DNA from: Ga0077523 sp038324085
GTDB lineage: Bacteria; Pseudomonadota; Gammaproteobacteria; Burkholderiales; Ga0077523
Length of the DNA: 64,000 nucleotides
Direction of reading: 5' to 3'
NCBI GenBank assembly: GCA_038324085.1
Contig: JBBQHP010000008.1
Span: 62,001-126,000, forward strand
Position 1 is the stretch's first letter; each line of letters opens with the position of its first letter. This document shows, piece by piece, positions 1-8,441 of this stretch. The notes below the pieces were generated by a model. It was not told the origin of the DNA and ran no database searches. It saw nothing but the letters and a program-made list of their open reading frames with translations. The position numbers and the translations under genes are program-made.

Positions 1-731
1 CGATCGTCGAGATCGAGCAGGTTCTCGAACACGAACATCTTGTCCTGGATCTTCTGGGCGAGGTCGGCGTCGACCTCGCGGATATAGGATGTGACTGACG
101 ACTCGTACTGCGCGCCCATGAAATTGAGGATGTCGGCCGCGGCACCGACACCGCCCATGGCGCTCTTCTTCAGCTTGTCGCTTCCGGTGAGCAATTGCGC
201 CAGCACCTCGTTCAGGTCGCGCAAGGCCGCCGGCTGCACCCCTTCCAGCGTAGCGATGCGAAGCAGCACGTCGTTGCGCAGTCGCTCGACGAAAGTCGCG
301 AGCACTTCGCTCGCCTGATCGGCATCGAGATGAACAAGGATCGTCGCGATGATCTGTGGATGCTCGTTCTTGATGAGCTCGGCAACCGCGGACGAGTCCA
401 TCCATTTGAGACTCTCGATCCCGGCGTTGTCGTTGCCCTGCAGGATCCGGTCGATCAGCACGCCGGCCTTGTCCGTTCCCAGCGCCTTGGTCAGTACGCT
501 GCGGATGTAGGCGTCCGAATCCGAGCCGATGGCCGTGTGCTGGGACGCTTCCTCGCGGAATTCCCGCAAGACGTCGGCGACCTGTTCGCGCGAGACGTTG
601 GACAACTTCGCCATCGCGAGGCCCAGCTTCTGCACCTCCTTCGGCCCGAGGTACTTGAACACCTCGACCGCTTCCTCCTCGCCGATGGTCATCAGGAGGA
701 TCGCGCTGCGATTGACCCAGTCGTCACTCAT
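1..731 (-). CDS. fliG: Flagellar motor switch protein FliG, N-terminal part (cut by window edge)
   Basis: FliG links the MS ring to the rotor C ring on the cytoplasmic face and carries the torque-generating C-terminal domain. The first 243 residues are visible. The start reads MSDDWVNRSAILLMTIGEEE, typical of FliG, followed by the middle region with HPQIIATILVHL near residue 127, the usual EHPQ-type motif. The torque domain lies beyond base 1. The ATG overlaps the end of fliF by 8 bases, so the two are probably translationally coupled, matching the common order fliE-fliF-fliG. Identification is firm; the C-terminus cannot be checked. Confidence 0.95.
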   Translation of the reverse strand, partial: MSDDWVNRSAILLMTIGEEEAVEVFKYLGPKEVQKLGLAMAKLSNVSREQVADVLREFREEASQHTAIGSDSDAYIRSVLTKALGTDKAGVLIDRILQGNDNAGIESLKWMDSSAVAELIKNEHPQIIATILVHLDADQASEVLATFVERLRNDVLLRIATLEGVQPAALRDLNEVLAQLLTGSDKLKKSAMGGVGAAADILNFMGAQYESSVTSYIREVDADLAQKIQDKMFVFENLLDLDD

Positions 732-2382
732 CGCGTCCCACCCAGCCCTTCACCACCTGCGCGACGATGGCCGGATCCTGTTTCGCCATCTCCCGGACCG
801 CACGCAGGTCGCCCTCATAGGGCGGCGCCGCCGGACCGCCCTGCGGGGACGGGGCCGATTCGTAGACGTCCACTGGAATCGCGCCGCCACCCACGCCTGC
901 GACGGCAGCCAGGGGCTCCGCGGGTCCGCCGAGACGCACGAGGTCACGCACGGACGAGCGGATCATCATCAATGCGACGAAGGCAGCCCCGAAGAATCCG
1001 ACCCATTTGAGAATGCTGATCGCCATCGCAAGAAGCCACGGATCCTTCCAGATGGGTAACGCGGCGGGAGCCTCTTCCACGGCAGCTGAGCGGAACGGCG
1101 CGTTGACGACGTTCAAAGTGTCCCCGCGATCCTTGTTGAATCCCATGGCTTCGCGTGCAAGATCGGTGATCTGTGCGATCTCCGGCTCGGTCAGCGGTTC
1201 GAGTTTCGCTTTTGCACCGTCGCCAGCGCGGCGATAGTTGACCACGACCGCAACCGACAACCGTTGGATCGACCCCACTTCGCCCTTGGTGTGGCGAATC
1301 GTCTTGTCGACCTCGTAGTTGATCGTCTGCTCTTTCTGGCTGCTGGTCGCCGGCGGGGGCGCGGGCGCATTGGCTGCCGCCAATTGCGGAGCGACCAATG
1401 GCGCTGATGCCGCGCCCGGGGGCTGGTTGGACAACGCGCCCGGGATGCCCTGCGCCGGCGTGGGCGAACTGCTGTTGGATTCGTTCGACTGCTGGCTGCG
1501 GATCGCCTGATCGCGAGGTGTCGAATTCGGCTTGAAGCTCTCCGAGGTCTGCTCGGTCTCGGAAAAATCGAGGCTTGCCGCCACCTGCGCCCGAACGTTC
1601 TCCAAACCGGTGATGGGTCGGACGATACTCTCGATGCGGGCCGCAATGTTCGCTTCGACCTGATGGAGGTACTTGAGCTGCGAGGCATCCAGCGCCATTC
1701 GACCGGAATCGCCCGACGGGCCGGACAGCAGATTGCCATTCTGGTCAACCACCGTGACATTGCGGGCGGCGAGTTCGGGAACGCTCGAGGAGATCAGATT
1801 GACCATGCCGGTCACTTGCCCGGCATCGAGGGAGCGCCCCGGGTAGAGCGTCACCAGTACCGATGCGCTCGGCTTCTGACTCTCGCGCACGAACACCGAA
1901 GGCCGGGGGATGGCGAGATGTACGCGCGCCGACTCCACTGCGGCGATCGACTGGATCGTGCGGGCGAGTTCGCCCTCGATGGCACGCTGGTAGTTCACCT
2001 GCTCGATGAACTGGCTCACGCCGAACTTCTGCGTCTCGAGAAGCTCGAATCCTGCGCCGCCGCCCCTGGGCAACCCCTGTCCGGCGAGCTTCAATCGGGT
2101 TTCATAGACCTGGCCCGCAGGAACGAGGATCGCACCTCCGCCTTCGGCCATGCGATAGGGCACGTTCATCTGCGACAGCGCGGCGATGATCGCGCCACCG
2201 TCCTTGTCCGAGACGTTGGCAAAGAGCACCCGGTACTCGGGGATGCTGCTGTAGAGGTAGAGCACCCAGACCACCGCTGCGATGGCAGCCAGACCGGCAC
2301 CTAGGCCGATCTTGCGCGCGTTGCTGAGTTGTAGGAAACCGCGGGCCAGCGCGGGAATACTGCTAGCGGAAGCCTGTGCCAT
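724..2382 (-). CDS. fliF: Flagellar MS-ring protein FliF
   Basis: FliF forms the MS ring in the inner membrane, the base on which the rotor and export gate assemble. The 552-residue product has a first membrane segment near residues 28-48, a YscJ/FliF ring-building region (LARTIQSIAAVESARVHLAI near residues 139-158), a low-complexity Ser/Pro/Ala-rich periplasmic loop around residues 285-345, and a second membrane segment near 450-470, followed by a short acidic tail that binds FliG. Length is near the family norm of about 550. It sits 51 bases after fliE and overlaps fliG. Confidence 0.96.
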   Translation of the reverse strand: MAQASASSIPALARGFLQLSNARKIGLGAGLAAIAAVVWVLYLYSSIPEYRVLFANVSDKDGGAIIAALSQMNVPYRMAEGGGAILVPAGQVYETRLKLAGQGLPRGGGAGFELLETQKFGVSQFIEQVNYQRAIEGELARTIQSIAAVESARVHLAIPRPSVFVRESQKPSASVLVTLYPGRSLDAGQVTGMVNLISSSVPELAARNVTVVDQNGNLLSGPSGDSGRMALDASQLKYLHQVEANIAARIESIVRPITGLENVRAQVAASLDFSETEQTSESFKPNSTPRDQAIRSQQSNESNSSSPTPAQGIPGALSNQPPGAASAPLVAPQLAAANAPAPPPATSSQKEQTINYEVDKTIRHTKGEVGSIQRLSVAVVVNYRRAGDGAKAKLEPLTEPEIAQITDLAREAMGFNKDRGDTLNVVNAPFRSAAVEEAPAALPIWKDPWLLAMAISILKWVGFFGAAFVALMMIRSSVRDLVRLGGPAEPLAAVAGVGGGAIPVDVYESAPSPQGGPAAPPYEGDLRAVREMAKQDPAIVAQVVKGWVGRDE

Positions 2383-2433
2383 CAGCGCATCCGCTCGTCA
2401 GGGCTAGGGCCCGTTTCATCAGGTCGGCGGATC

Positions 2434-2748
2434 CTAGACTTGCATGTTCATGATTTCCTGATACGCGGTGACGAGCCGGTTGCGGACCTGCACCATCGTC
2501 TGGAACGACAGGTTCGCCTTCTGCAGCGAAACCATGACTTCCTGGAGGTTCACATTGGGATCGTTCGCATCGAACGCCTGCGCCATGCCCGAGGCCTGTT
2601 GCTGCGCGGCGTTGACCTGATCGACCGAAGCCTTGAGCAGGTCGGCAAAATTTGCCGCCCCGGCAGATTCTGCCGGATCCTGCCCGCTGGCCTTGGCCGC
2701 GGTCTGACTGAGTTCCCTCAGCAGTTGATCGATACCCTGTGTGTTCAT
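2434..2748 (-). CDS. fliE: Flagellar hook-basal body protein FliE
   Basis: FliE joins the MS ring to the proximal rod. The 104-residue protein ends with the family signature region NPNVNLQEVMVSLQKANLSF and a Met-Val C-terminus. The frame is open further upstream, but the ATG at 2748 gives the normal FliE length and lies downstream of the sigma-54-type promoter at 2806-2821, so longer versions are unlikely. It is the first gene of the fliE-fliF-fliG run. Confidence 0.93.
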   Translation of the reverse strand: MNTQGIDQLLRELSQTAAKASGQDPAESAGAANFADLLKASVDQVNAAQQQASGMAQAFDANDPNVNLQEVMVSLQKANLSFQTMVQVRNRLVTAYQEIMNMQV

Positions 2749-2805
2749 TCGATGGTCGGTGCTGGCGTGGGTGGGATTCAGTGGTACGCCATCGTCGTTT
2801 CGATC

Positions 2806-2821
2806 AGCAAGCCCCGTGCCG
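2806..2821 (-). promoter_or_regulatory. Sigma-54 (-24/-12) promoter for fliE operon
   Basis: On the minus strand this reads CGGCACGGGGCTTGCT. It keeps the invariant GG, ten bases, then GC, and differs from the consensus TGGCACG-N4-TTGCW only at the first T. It begins about 58 bases upstream of the fliE ATG, directly after the stop of a sigma-54 activator gene, as expected for a fliE promoter driven by a FleR/FlrC-type protein. Confidence 0.75.
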
Positions 2822-2824
2822 GTC

Positions 2825-4216
2825 TCATGAAGCCGAATCGTCCTGCCCGCTGCCCGGCACGGCAAACCCTTCGCCCCGATACTGCTGCAACTTGTACCGC
2901 AAGGTCCGCTCGCTCATTCCCAACCGCTCGGCGGCCAATTTGCGCACACCGCGCGCGGCCGACAGCGTGTCGAGAATGTGTTTGCGTTCAAGACTGCGCA
3001 TGTCCGCGGGCATCGCCGCATCGCTTGCTTCTGCGATCGGATTGGCGGATGACGCCTCTGCGATCTCCGGCTTGGGCAACGCGAGATGGCCGACCCCGAT
3101 CACGTCACCGGGCGCGAGAATCATGGCGCGCTGTATCACGTTTTCGAGTTCACGGATGTTACCGGGCCACTCATAGGCGGTCAACGCAGCCTCGGCTTCG
3201 GGTGAGAGCGAATGGCGTGGCCGCGCGCCACGCGATACGCCCCGGGCAAGCACACGTCGGGCAAGCGGCAGGATGTCTGCGCGACGCCCCCGCAACGGCG
3301 GATTGTGCAAGGGAAAGACGTCGAGTCGGTAGAACAGGTCCTCGCGAAAACGTCCTGAGCGCACCTGCGCCAGCATGTTGCGGTTGGAGGTTGCGAGCAC
3401 ACGGATATCGACCGCGATTGGCTTGCGCCCGCCAACGCGTTCGACCTCGCGTTCCTGCAACACCCGCAGCAGCTTCGCCTGCAATATCAGCGGCATTTCG
3501 GATATCTCGTCCAGCAGCAGCGTCCCGCCTTCGGCCTGCTCGAACTTTCCTGGTGTCGCAGCCAATGCGCCGGTGAACGCGCCTTTCTCGTAGCCGAACA
3601 ACGTGGACTCCAGCAGGTTCTCGGGAATCGCCGCGCAATTGATGGCAATGAACGGTTTGTCCGCCCGGGGCGACAAGCGATGCACGGTGCGCGCGAGCAC
3701 TTCCTTGCCGGTGCCGCTTTCACCGGTGATCAGCACGGTCGCTTCCGTGACGGCGACGCGGCGTGCGAGGTCGAGGACTTCGCGCGCCGCCGGATCTTCG
3801 GCGATCACCTCGTCCAAGCCGCCCCACGCGGCGGGCAGCATGTAACGCTGCACCTGAGACACCAGCGCTTCGGGCTCGAACGGCTTGGTGATGTAATTGC
3901 AGGCGCCGGCGCGCATTGCGCTGACCGCCTGATCGATCATCCCGTATGCGGTCATCAGCAGGACGGGTATGTGCGGTTGGCGCTGTTTCACTTCGGCCAG
4001 GAGTCTGTGCCCATCCATCGGTTTCATCTGCACATCGCTCACGATCATCCCGACGCGATTGCGATCGAGCTCGCCCAACGCGCTTTCGCCGTCAGCCGAC
4101 GCGATGACATCGTAGCCCGCGAGTTCGAGCGTGTCGGTAAGCGCCTCGCGCAATGCGGGGTCGTCTTCGGCGATGAGGATCGGCAGCGGCCGCGGCTGCG
4201 TGCGGTCGCTCTTCAT
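2825..4216 (-). CDS. Sigma-54-dependent response regulator, FleR/FlrC type
   Basis: This 463-residue NtrC-family activator probably turns on sigma-54-dependent flagellar genes. Domains: receiver at about 12-128 with the phosphorylation aspartate at 61 (SDVQM) and the TKPF lysine; AAA+ sigma-54 interaction domain at about 140-375 with Walker A GESGTGKE at 165-172 and an intact GAFTGA loop; a Fis-type helix-turn-helix at the C-terminus (LAAERLGMSERTLRYKL). The ATG at 4216 overlaps the stop of the upstream kinase as ATGA, giving a coupled two-component pair. The flagellar role is inferred from its position before fliE and the promoter between them; FleR and FlrC are the named relatives. Confidence 0.88.
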   Translation of the reverse strand: MKSDRTQPRPLPILIAEDDPALREALTDTLELAGYDVIASADGESALGELDRNRVGMIVSDVQMKPMDGHRLLAEVKQRQPHIPVLLMTAYGMIDQAVSAMRAGACNYITKPFEPEALVSQVQRYMLPAAWGGLDEVIAEDPAAREVLDLARRVAVTEATVLITGESGTGKEVLARTVHRLSPRADKPFIAINCAAIPENLLESTLFGYEKGAFTGALAATPGKFEQAEGGTLLLDEISEMPLILQAKLLRVLQEREVERVGGRKPIAVDIRVLATSNRNMLAQVRSGRFREDLFYRLDVFPLHNPPLRGRRADILPLARRVLARGVSRGARPRHSLSPEAEAALTAYEWPGNIRELENVIQRAMILAPGDVIGVGHLALPKPEIAEASSANPIAEASDAAMPADMRSLERKHILDTLSAARGVRKLAAERLGMSERTLRYKLQQYRGEGFAVPGSGQDDSAS

Positions 4217-5388
4217 GCGCTCACCGGTTCCAGATACAGAGGGAATCGAACGACGAACGTGGTGCCCGTACCCGGCACGCTTTCGACCTGGACCTTCCCG
4301 CCATGCGCCTCGACCACGCTGCGCACGATGGCGAGGCCGAGCCCGGTGCCTTCCTGCCGGGTAGTGAAGAAAGGCTCGAACAGTCTCGCCTGCACGTCCG
4401 CAGCGATGCCGCAGCCGTTGTCGTGCACGCGCACTGTCGCTTCGCGATCGGGCGCCTCGACTTCGAGATCGACGCGCCCGCCGGCCTCGCAGGCCTGCAA
4501 GGCGTTCTCGAGGAGGTTCAGCAGCGCGCCCGAAAGCGCCTTGCGCCCGCCGCGAACGCGCACGGGTCCGGCATGATTCATGAGCCCGAAGGCCACCCCC
4601 CGCCCGGCCATTTGCGGTTCGATGATCTGTGCCAGCTCCTGCACGACCGCATCGAGCACGAAGACCTCGTCGCCCGCGGCTTCGCCGCGCACGAACATCA
4701 GCATCTCCTGGATCATGCGCTCCAGATAGTGAAGCCGTTCCCGTATGCGCTCGCTGAAACGCAGACGTTCGGAGTCCTTGAGCCCTTCCTTGGCGAGATT
4801 CGCGGCGTATAACAGGGCCGTTGCGAGCGGCGTGCGCAACTGATGCGCGAGGCCGGCGGCCATCTCGCCCATCGCCGAGAGCTTCTTGTGCTGTTCGAGT
4901 TGCTGCTTGAGCCGCGCAGACTCGGTGATGTCGTTCAGCAACAGGATCCGCCCGCCCGCGGAATCCAGGGGGCTCTCCGACACGGTGATGCGGCGGTGAA
5001 CCGCGCCCGCGCTCACGTTCCATTCGCGCGGACCGTCCGCAGGTTCGAGTCGACGCGCCGAAATCTCGCTCCACGCGGCGCCCGAGATGCCTTCGCCCAG
5101 CCAGTTTCGCGCGGCCGGATTCGCTTCGAGCACGAGCCCGCTGCCGTCGAGCACAATTACGCCTCCGGGGAGTGCAGCGAGCAGGAGACCGAGCCGCTGC
5201 GACAGCGCCTGCTTCTCCAGGTACTGCCGCTTCAATTCGCCGTTGGCCACCGCCAGTTCACCTGCGAGGCCTTCCACCCGGCCCTGGAGCTCCTGGTAGG
5301 CCGTCGCGAGTTGCGCCGAAGCTTCGTTGAACAGCGAGAACGCGGCCTCTAGCGCACGCGGATCGATGGGTTGGACCGTATCGTTCAC
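4213..5388 (-). CDS. Soluble PAS-domain histidine kinase, FleS/FlrB type
   Basis: The 391-residue kinase should phosphorylate the regulator it overlaps. It has no membrane segment: a helical N-terminus (about 12-70), a PAS domain (about 70-155), a phosphoacceptor helix with AAGLAHQLRTPLA (His182) and a HATPase domain with DNGCGI and GTGLGLAIV. The soluble PAS-kinase design is that of FleS/FlrB, which act in flagellar hierarchies. The GTG at 5388 is chosen because an upstream extension would run into the divergent superoxide dismutase gene and has no recognisable domain. A CATAAT on the minus strand about 12 bases before the GTG may be its -10 box, which would leave a very short leader. Confidence 0.85.
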   Translation of the reverse strand: MNDTVQPIDPRALEAAFSLFNEASAQLATAYQELQGRVEGLAGELAVANGELKRQYLEKQALSQRLGLLLAALPGGVIVLDGSGLVLEANPAARNWLGEGISGAAWSEISARRLEPADGPREWNVSAGAVHRRITVSESPLDSAGGRILLLNDITESARLKQQLEQHKKLSAMGEMAAGLAHQLRTPLATALLYAANLAKEGLKDSERLRFSERIRERLHYLERMIQEMLMFVRGEAAGDEVFVLDAVVQELAQIIEPQMAGRGVAFGLMNHAGPVRVRGGRKALSGALLNLLENALQACEAGGRVDLEVEAPDREATVRVHDNGCGIAADVQARLFEPFFTTRQEGTGLGLAIVRSVVEAHGGKVQVESVPGTGTTFVVRFPLYLEPVSA

Positions 5389-5431
5389 CGTGCATCGATT
5401 ATGCTCGTGGCGGTGAATCGTGGCGAGCGAT

Positions 5432-5460
5432 TTGACAGGGTAGGTACCCGGTGCTACAAC
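5432..5460 (+). promoter_or_regulatory. Sigma-70-like promoter for the superoxide dismutase gene
   Basis: TTGACA at 5432-5437 is separated by 17 bases from TACAAC at 5455-5460. Transcription would begin near 5467, and AAAGGGGA lies just before the ATG at 5495. It is the best matched -35/-10 pair found in the window. Confidence 0.6.
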
Positions 5461-5494
5461 CGGCGCGCATTCGAATTGTGCAAAGGGGAAGTTC

Positions 5495-6025
5495 ATGCAA
5501 CGCGCCTTAGTCGTGGTCGGCGTCTTCGTTATGGCGTTCGGCGGGTGTGCTCGCGTGCAGGACATGATGACGAAGAGCCCGAGCGCGACTGCGACGGTAC
5601 TACCCACCAAGGACAGCACGGTTCGAGGCACGGTCAAGTTCACGCAGAAGGACGATCACGTGATCGTCGCCGGCCACCTCACCGGCCTCGCTCCCGGACC
5701 TCACGGCTTCCATATTCATGACAAGGGTAACTGCACCGCCCCCGATGGTTCCAGCGCCGGCCCGCATTTCAATCCCGGCAGCATGAAGCACGGCGGTCTG
5801 ACGGCGGACATGCGTCACGGTGGCGACCTCGGCAACATCATCGCGGATGGCTCCGGCGTGGCGGACTTCACCATCGAGGTGACCGGGATCACGCTCGGCA
5901 CGGAGGACGCGAGCGTCATCGGTCGTTCGGTCATCGTGCATGCCAAGGCGGACGACCTGAATACCGACCCGTCGGGCAATTCCGGCCCTCGACTGGCCTG
6001 CGGCCTGATCAGCAAGAGCGACTAG
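5495..6025 (+). CDS. sodC: Cu/Zn superoxide dismutase family lipoprotein
   Basis: A secreted enzyme converting superoxide to peroxide and oxygen. The 176-residue protein starts with a lipoprotein signal (hydrophobic stretch then FGGC, the lipobox, with Cys17 as likely anchor). Copper and zinc ligands are visible: HGFHIH, AGPHFNP, KHGG, RHGGDLGN with the zinc aspartate, and VIVHAKADD. The disulfide pair is the Cys of KGNC and of RLACG. It has its own promoter and a strong ribosome binding site, and is divergent from the flagellar regulator pair. No sign of damage. Confidence 0.93.
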   Translation: MQRALVVVGVFVMAFGGCARVQDMMTKSPSATATVLPTKDSTVRGTVKFTQKDDHVIVAGHLTGLAPGPHGFHIHDKGNCTAPDGSSAGPHFNPGSMKHGGLTADMRHGGDLGNIIADGSGVADFTIEVTGITLGTEDASVIGRSVIVHAKADDLNTDPSGNSGPRLACGLISKSD

Positions 6026-6052
6026 CGCGCGATAGCGCGGGTTGCAGCCACA

Positions 6053-6748
6053 TTGATACCCTGGCTGAGGCCCGGTGATGCCTTTCCGCCGACGTCGAAG
6101 GCGCTGAAGCAGCCCAACGGACTGCTCGCGGCCGGAGCCGACCTCACCGTCGGGCGCTTGCTCGACGCGTATCGCCACGGCATCTTTCCCTGGTTCTCCG
6201 ACAATGAACCGATTCTCTGGTGGAGCCCCGACCCGCGCATGGTTATCGTCCCTGGAGAGCTCAAGGTCTCGCGGTCGCTCGAAAAGACCCTCCGGAACAA
6301 GCGCTACGAGGTGCGATTCGACGCGGCGTTTCGCAACGTGATCGAAGCCTGTGCGCAACCGCGTCCGGATCAGCCTGGAACATGGATCACGGACGAAATG
6401 ATCGCCGCCTATGTCGAGCTGCACGCATCCGGATGGGCGCACAGCGTGGAGACCTGGGTCGACGGTCGACTCGCCGGCGGCCTGTACGGAGTGGCGATCG
6501 GCCGGATGTTCTACGGCGAGTCGATGTTCACGCGGGTCCGCGACGCGTCGAAGATCGCGTTGGTCCATCTGGCGCGCCGGCTCCATGGCGAAGGCTACGG
6601 CCTGATCGATTGTCAGATGGCCACCGACCACCTGGCTTCCCTCGGGGCCCGGGAAATTTCCCGGGCGCAATTCTCGCGGCGGGTGGCGGAATTGGTAAAC
6701 TACTCCGCCATGCCGTCCTCTTGGCGTGACCGCGAAGCGGAAACATGA
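6053..6748 (+). CDS. aat: Leucyl/phenylalanyl-tRNA--protein transferase
   Basis: Aat adds Leu or Phe to proteins with N-terminal Arg or Lys, marking them for ClpS/ClpAP degradation. The 231-residue product shows the core GIFPWFSDNEPILWWSPDPR, the YGVAIGRMFYGESMF segment and DCQMATDHLASLGA. The start is TTG, chosen because MIPWL is a usual N-terminus in relatives; no better codon lies upstream. Its stop overlaps the next start as ATGA, so aat and bpt are coupled and form both branches of a bacterial N-end rule pathway. Confidence 0.94.
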   Translation: MIPWLRPGDAFPPTSKALKQPNGLLAAGADLTVGRLLDAYRHGIFPWFSDNEPILWWSPDPRMVIVPGELKVSRSLEKTLRNKRYEVRFDAAFRNVIEACAQPRPDQPGTWITDEMIAAYVELHASGWAHSVETWVDGRLAGGLYGVAIGRMFYGESMFTRVRDASKIALVHLARRLHGEGYGLIDCQMATDHLASLGAREISRAQFSRRVAELVNYSAMPSSWRDREAET

Positions 6749-7488
6749 CACAGCTGAACGACCTGCCGTTATCTGTCCTGCAGTTCTACGCCACGGCGCC
6801 CTATCCGTGCAGCTACCTGGCCGATCGCCTTGCGCGTTCGCAGGTGGCCACCCCCAGCCACGCCATCGACACCCACGTCTACAGCGAACTGGTCCGCGCC
6901 GGCTTCCGTCGCAGCGGCGCATTCACCTATCGTCCTTACTGCGACAACTGCCGGGCCTGCGTGCCGGTGCGCATCCTGGTGGACGACTTCCGGCCGGCCC
7001 GCGCGCAGCGCCGCGCCTGGCAGCGCCACCGCCATCTCGAATCGCGGATGCTCGACCTCAAATACAGTCCGGAACACTACGCCCTGTACCTGCGCTACCA
7101 GTCGGCCCGGCACTTCGGCGGTGGCATGGACCACGATTCCCGCGAGCAGTACCGCCATTTCCTGCTCCAGAGCAACGTGCGCTCGAACCTGGTCGAATTC
7201 CGCGAGCAGGGCTTGCTTCGCATGGTGAGCATCGTCGACCGGCTGGAGGACGGGGTGTCATCCGTCTATACGTTCTTCGATCCCGACCAGGCGGCTGCAA
7301 GCTTCGGAACCTACAACGTGCTGTGGCAGATCGAGCTGTGCCGGCAACTCGGCGTCCCGCACCTCTACCTCGGCTACTGGATCTCCGAGAGCCGCAAGAT
7401 GGCCTACAAGGTCAACTTCCAGCCAATGGAAGGCTTGATCGACAGCCGCTGGCAACGTCTGCCGCGCGGCGAGCCTGCCGCCGACTGA
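6745..7488 (+). CDS. bpt: Aspartate/glutamate leucyltransferase (Bpt)
   Basis: Bpt adds Leu to proteins with N-terminal Asp or Glu, a relative of eukaryotic arginyl transferase. The 247-residue product contains YRPYCDNCRACVPVRI with the paired cysteines of the ATE N-terminal domain near residues 64-77 and the C-terminal YLGYWI..KMAYKVNFQP segment. It follows aat with a 4-base overlap, so both substrate classes of the N-end rule are covered. Confidence 0.94.
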   Translation: MTQLNDLPLSVLQFYATAPYPCSYLADRLARSQVATPSHAIDTHVYSELVRAGFRRSGAFTYRPYCDNCRACVPVRILVDDFRPARAQRRAWQRHRHLESRMLDLKYSPEHYALYLRYQSARHFGGGMDHDSREQYRHFLLQSNVRSNLVEFREQGLLRMVSIVDRLEDGVSSVYTFFDPDQAAASFGTYNVLWQIELCRQLGVPHLYLGYWISESRKMAYKVNFQPMEGLIDSRWQRLPRGEPAAD

Positions 7489-7494
7489 CCCGAC

Positions 7495-8280
7495 GTGAGC
7501 GACGTGCTATCGCTGGAGCGGCGCGGCACTGTGCTGCTGATCGGCCTCGACCGGGTCGCCAAGCGCAACGCCTTCGATCTGGCCCTCTATTCGCAGCTCG
7601 CGCTCGCCCTGGGCCAGCTCGAGCGCGATCCGGAGCTGCGCTGCGGCGTGCTGTTCGCTCATGGCGAACACTTCACCGGCGGCATCGACCTGCCCCAGTG
7701 GCTGCCCCATTTCCGTGACGGGCATACCCCACCCCTGCCGGACGATGGGCTCGATCCGTTGGGCCTGGACGCGGCGCGAACGCGCTCCAAGCCGTTGGTC
7801 ATGGCGGTCCAGGGGATCTGCTACACCATCGGCATCGAGTTGCTGCTGGCCGCCGACATCCGGATAGCAGCCGACACGACCCGCTTCGCGCAGATCGAAG
7901 TAAAGCGGGGAATCTATCCGATCGGCGGCGCTACGGTCCGTTTCGCACAGGAAGTCGGGTGGGGCAATGCGATGCGCTGGCTGCTGACCGGCGACACATT
8001 CGACGCGCACGAGGCGTTGCGCATGGGCCTCGTGCAGCAGGTCGTGACTGCCGGAGCCGTGATCGAGACCGCCTTCGCAATCGCCTGGACCATCGCCGAC
8101 CAGGCCCCGCTCGCCGTGCGCGCCACGCTGTCGGCGGCACGTCTGACACGCGAAGCCGCCGAGACCCGGGCCATCCCCCGGCTCATGCCCGACATGCTGC
8201 CCCTGCTCGACACCGACGATGCACGCGAAGGTCTCGCGGCATTTCTTGAACGGCGTCCCGGTCGTTTCACCGGACGCTAG
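7495..8280 (+). CDS. Enoyl-CoA hydratase/isomerase (crotonase) family protein
   Basis: Crotonase-fold enzymes act on acyl-CoA thioesters through an oxyanion hole. The 261-residue product has the first oxyanion segment at HGEHFTGGIDL and the second around AVQGICYTIGIELLLAADIR, followed by EVKRGIYPIGG, where some hydratases carry a catalytic glutamate. Substrate cannot be told. The GTG start at 7495 is six bases after the bpt stop, so it is probably part of the same transcript. Confidence 0.85.
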   Translation: MSDVLSLERRGTVLLIGLDRVAKRNAFDLALYSQLALALGQLERDPELRCGVLFAHGEHFTGGIDLPQWLPHFRDGHTPPLPDDGLDPLGLDAARTRSKPLVMAVQGICYTIGIELLLAADIRIAADTTRFAQIEVKRGIYPIGGATVRFAQEVGWGNAMRWLLTGDTFDAHEALRMGLVQQVVTAGAVIETAFAIAWTIADQAPLAVRATLSAARLTREAAETRAIPRLMPDMLPLLDTDDAREGLAAFLERRPGRFTGR

Positions 8281-8441
8281 GATGGCGCGGTCGTCGCACC
8301 TGCACTCGCATTCGTGCCGCGGCAGGCCGTGCGGATCGCCACGGCGCCCGATCTGGTTGGCACTGCCCCGCGAACCGGGAACCTGCGCCGGCAGGAGAGC
8401 GCGATGAGCGCGGTGGCGGCCCGGCGGGCGCGCTAGCAACG
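8281..8441. other. Intergenic gap between crotonase gene and pyrD
   Basis: A 161-base high-GC stretch. No promoter, terminator or credible small gene stands out on either strand. Confidence 0.5.

Noticed and set aside
4213..5643. Longer version of the FleS/FlrB-like kinase starting at 5643
   Set aside because: The extra 85 residues overlap the superoxide dismutase gene and its promoter and contain no recognisable domain; GTG at 5388 is more sensible.
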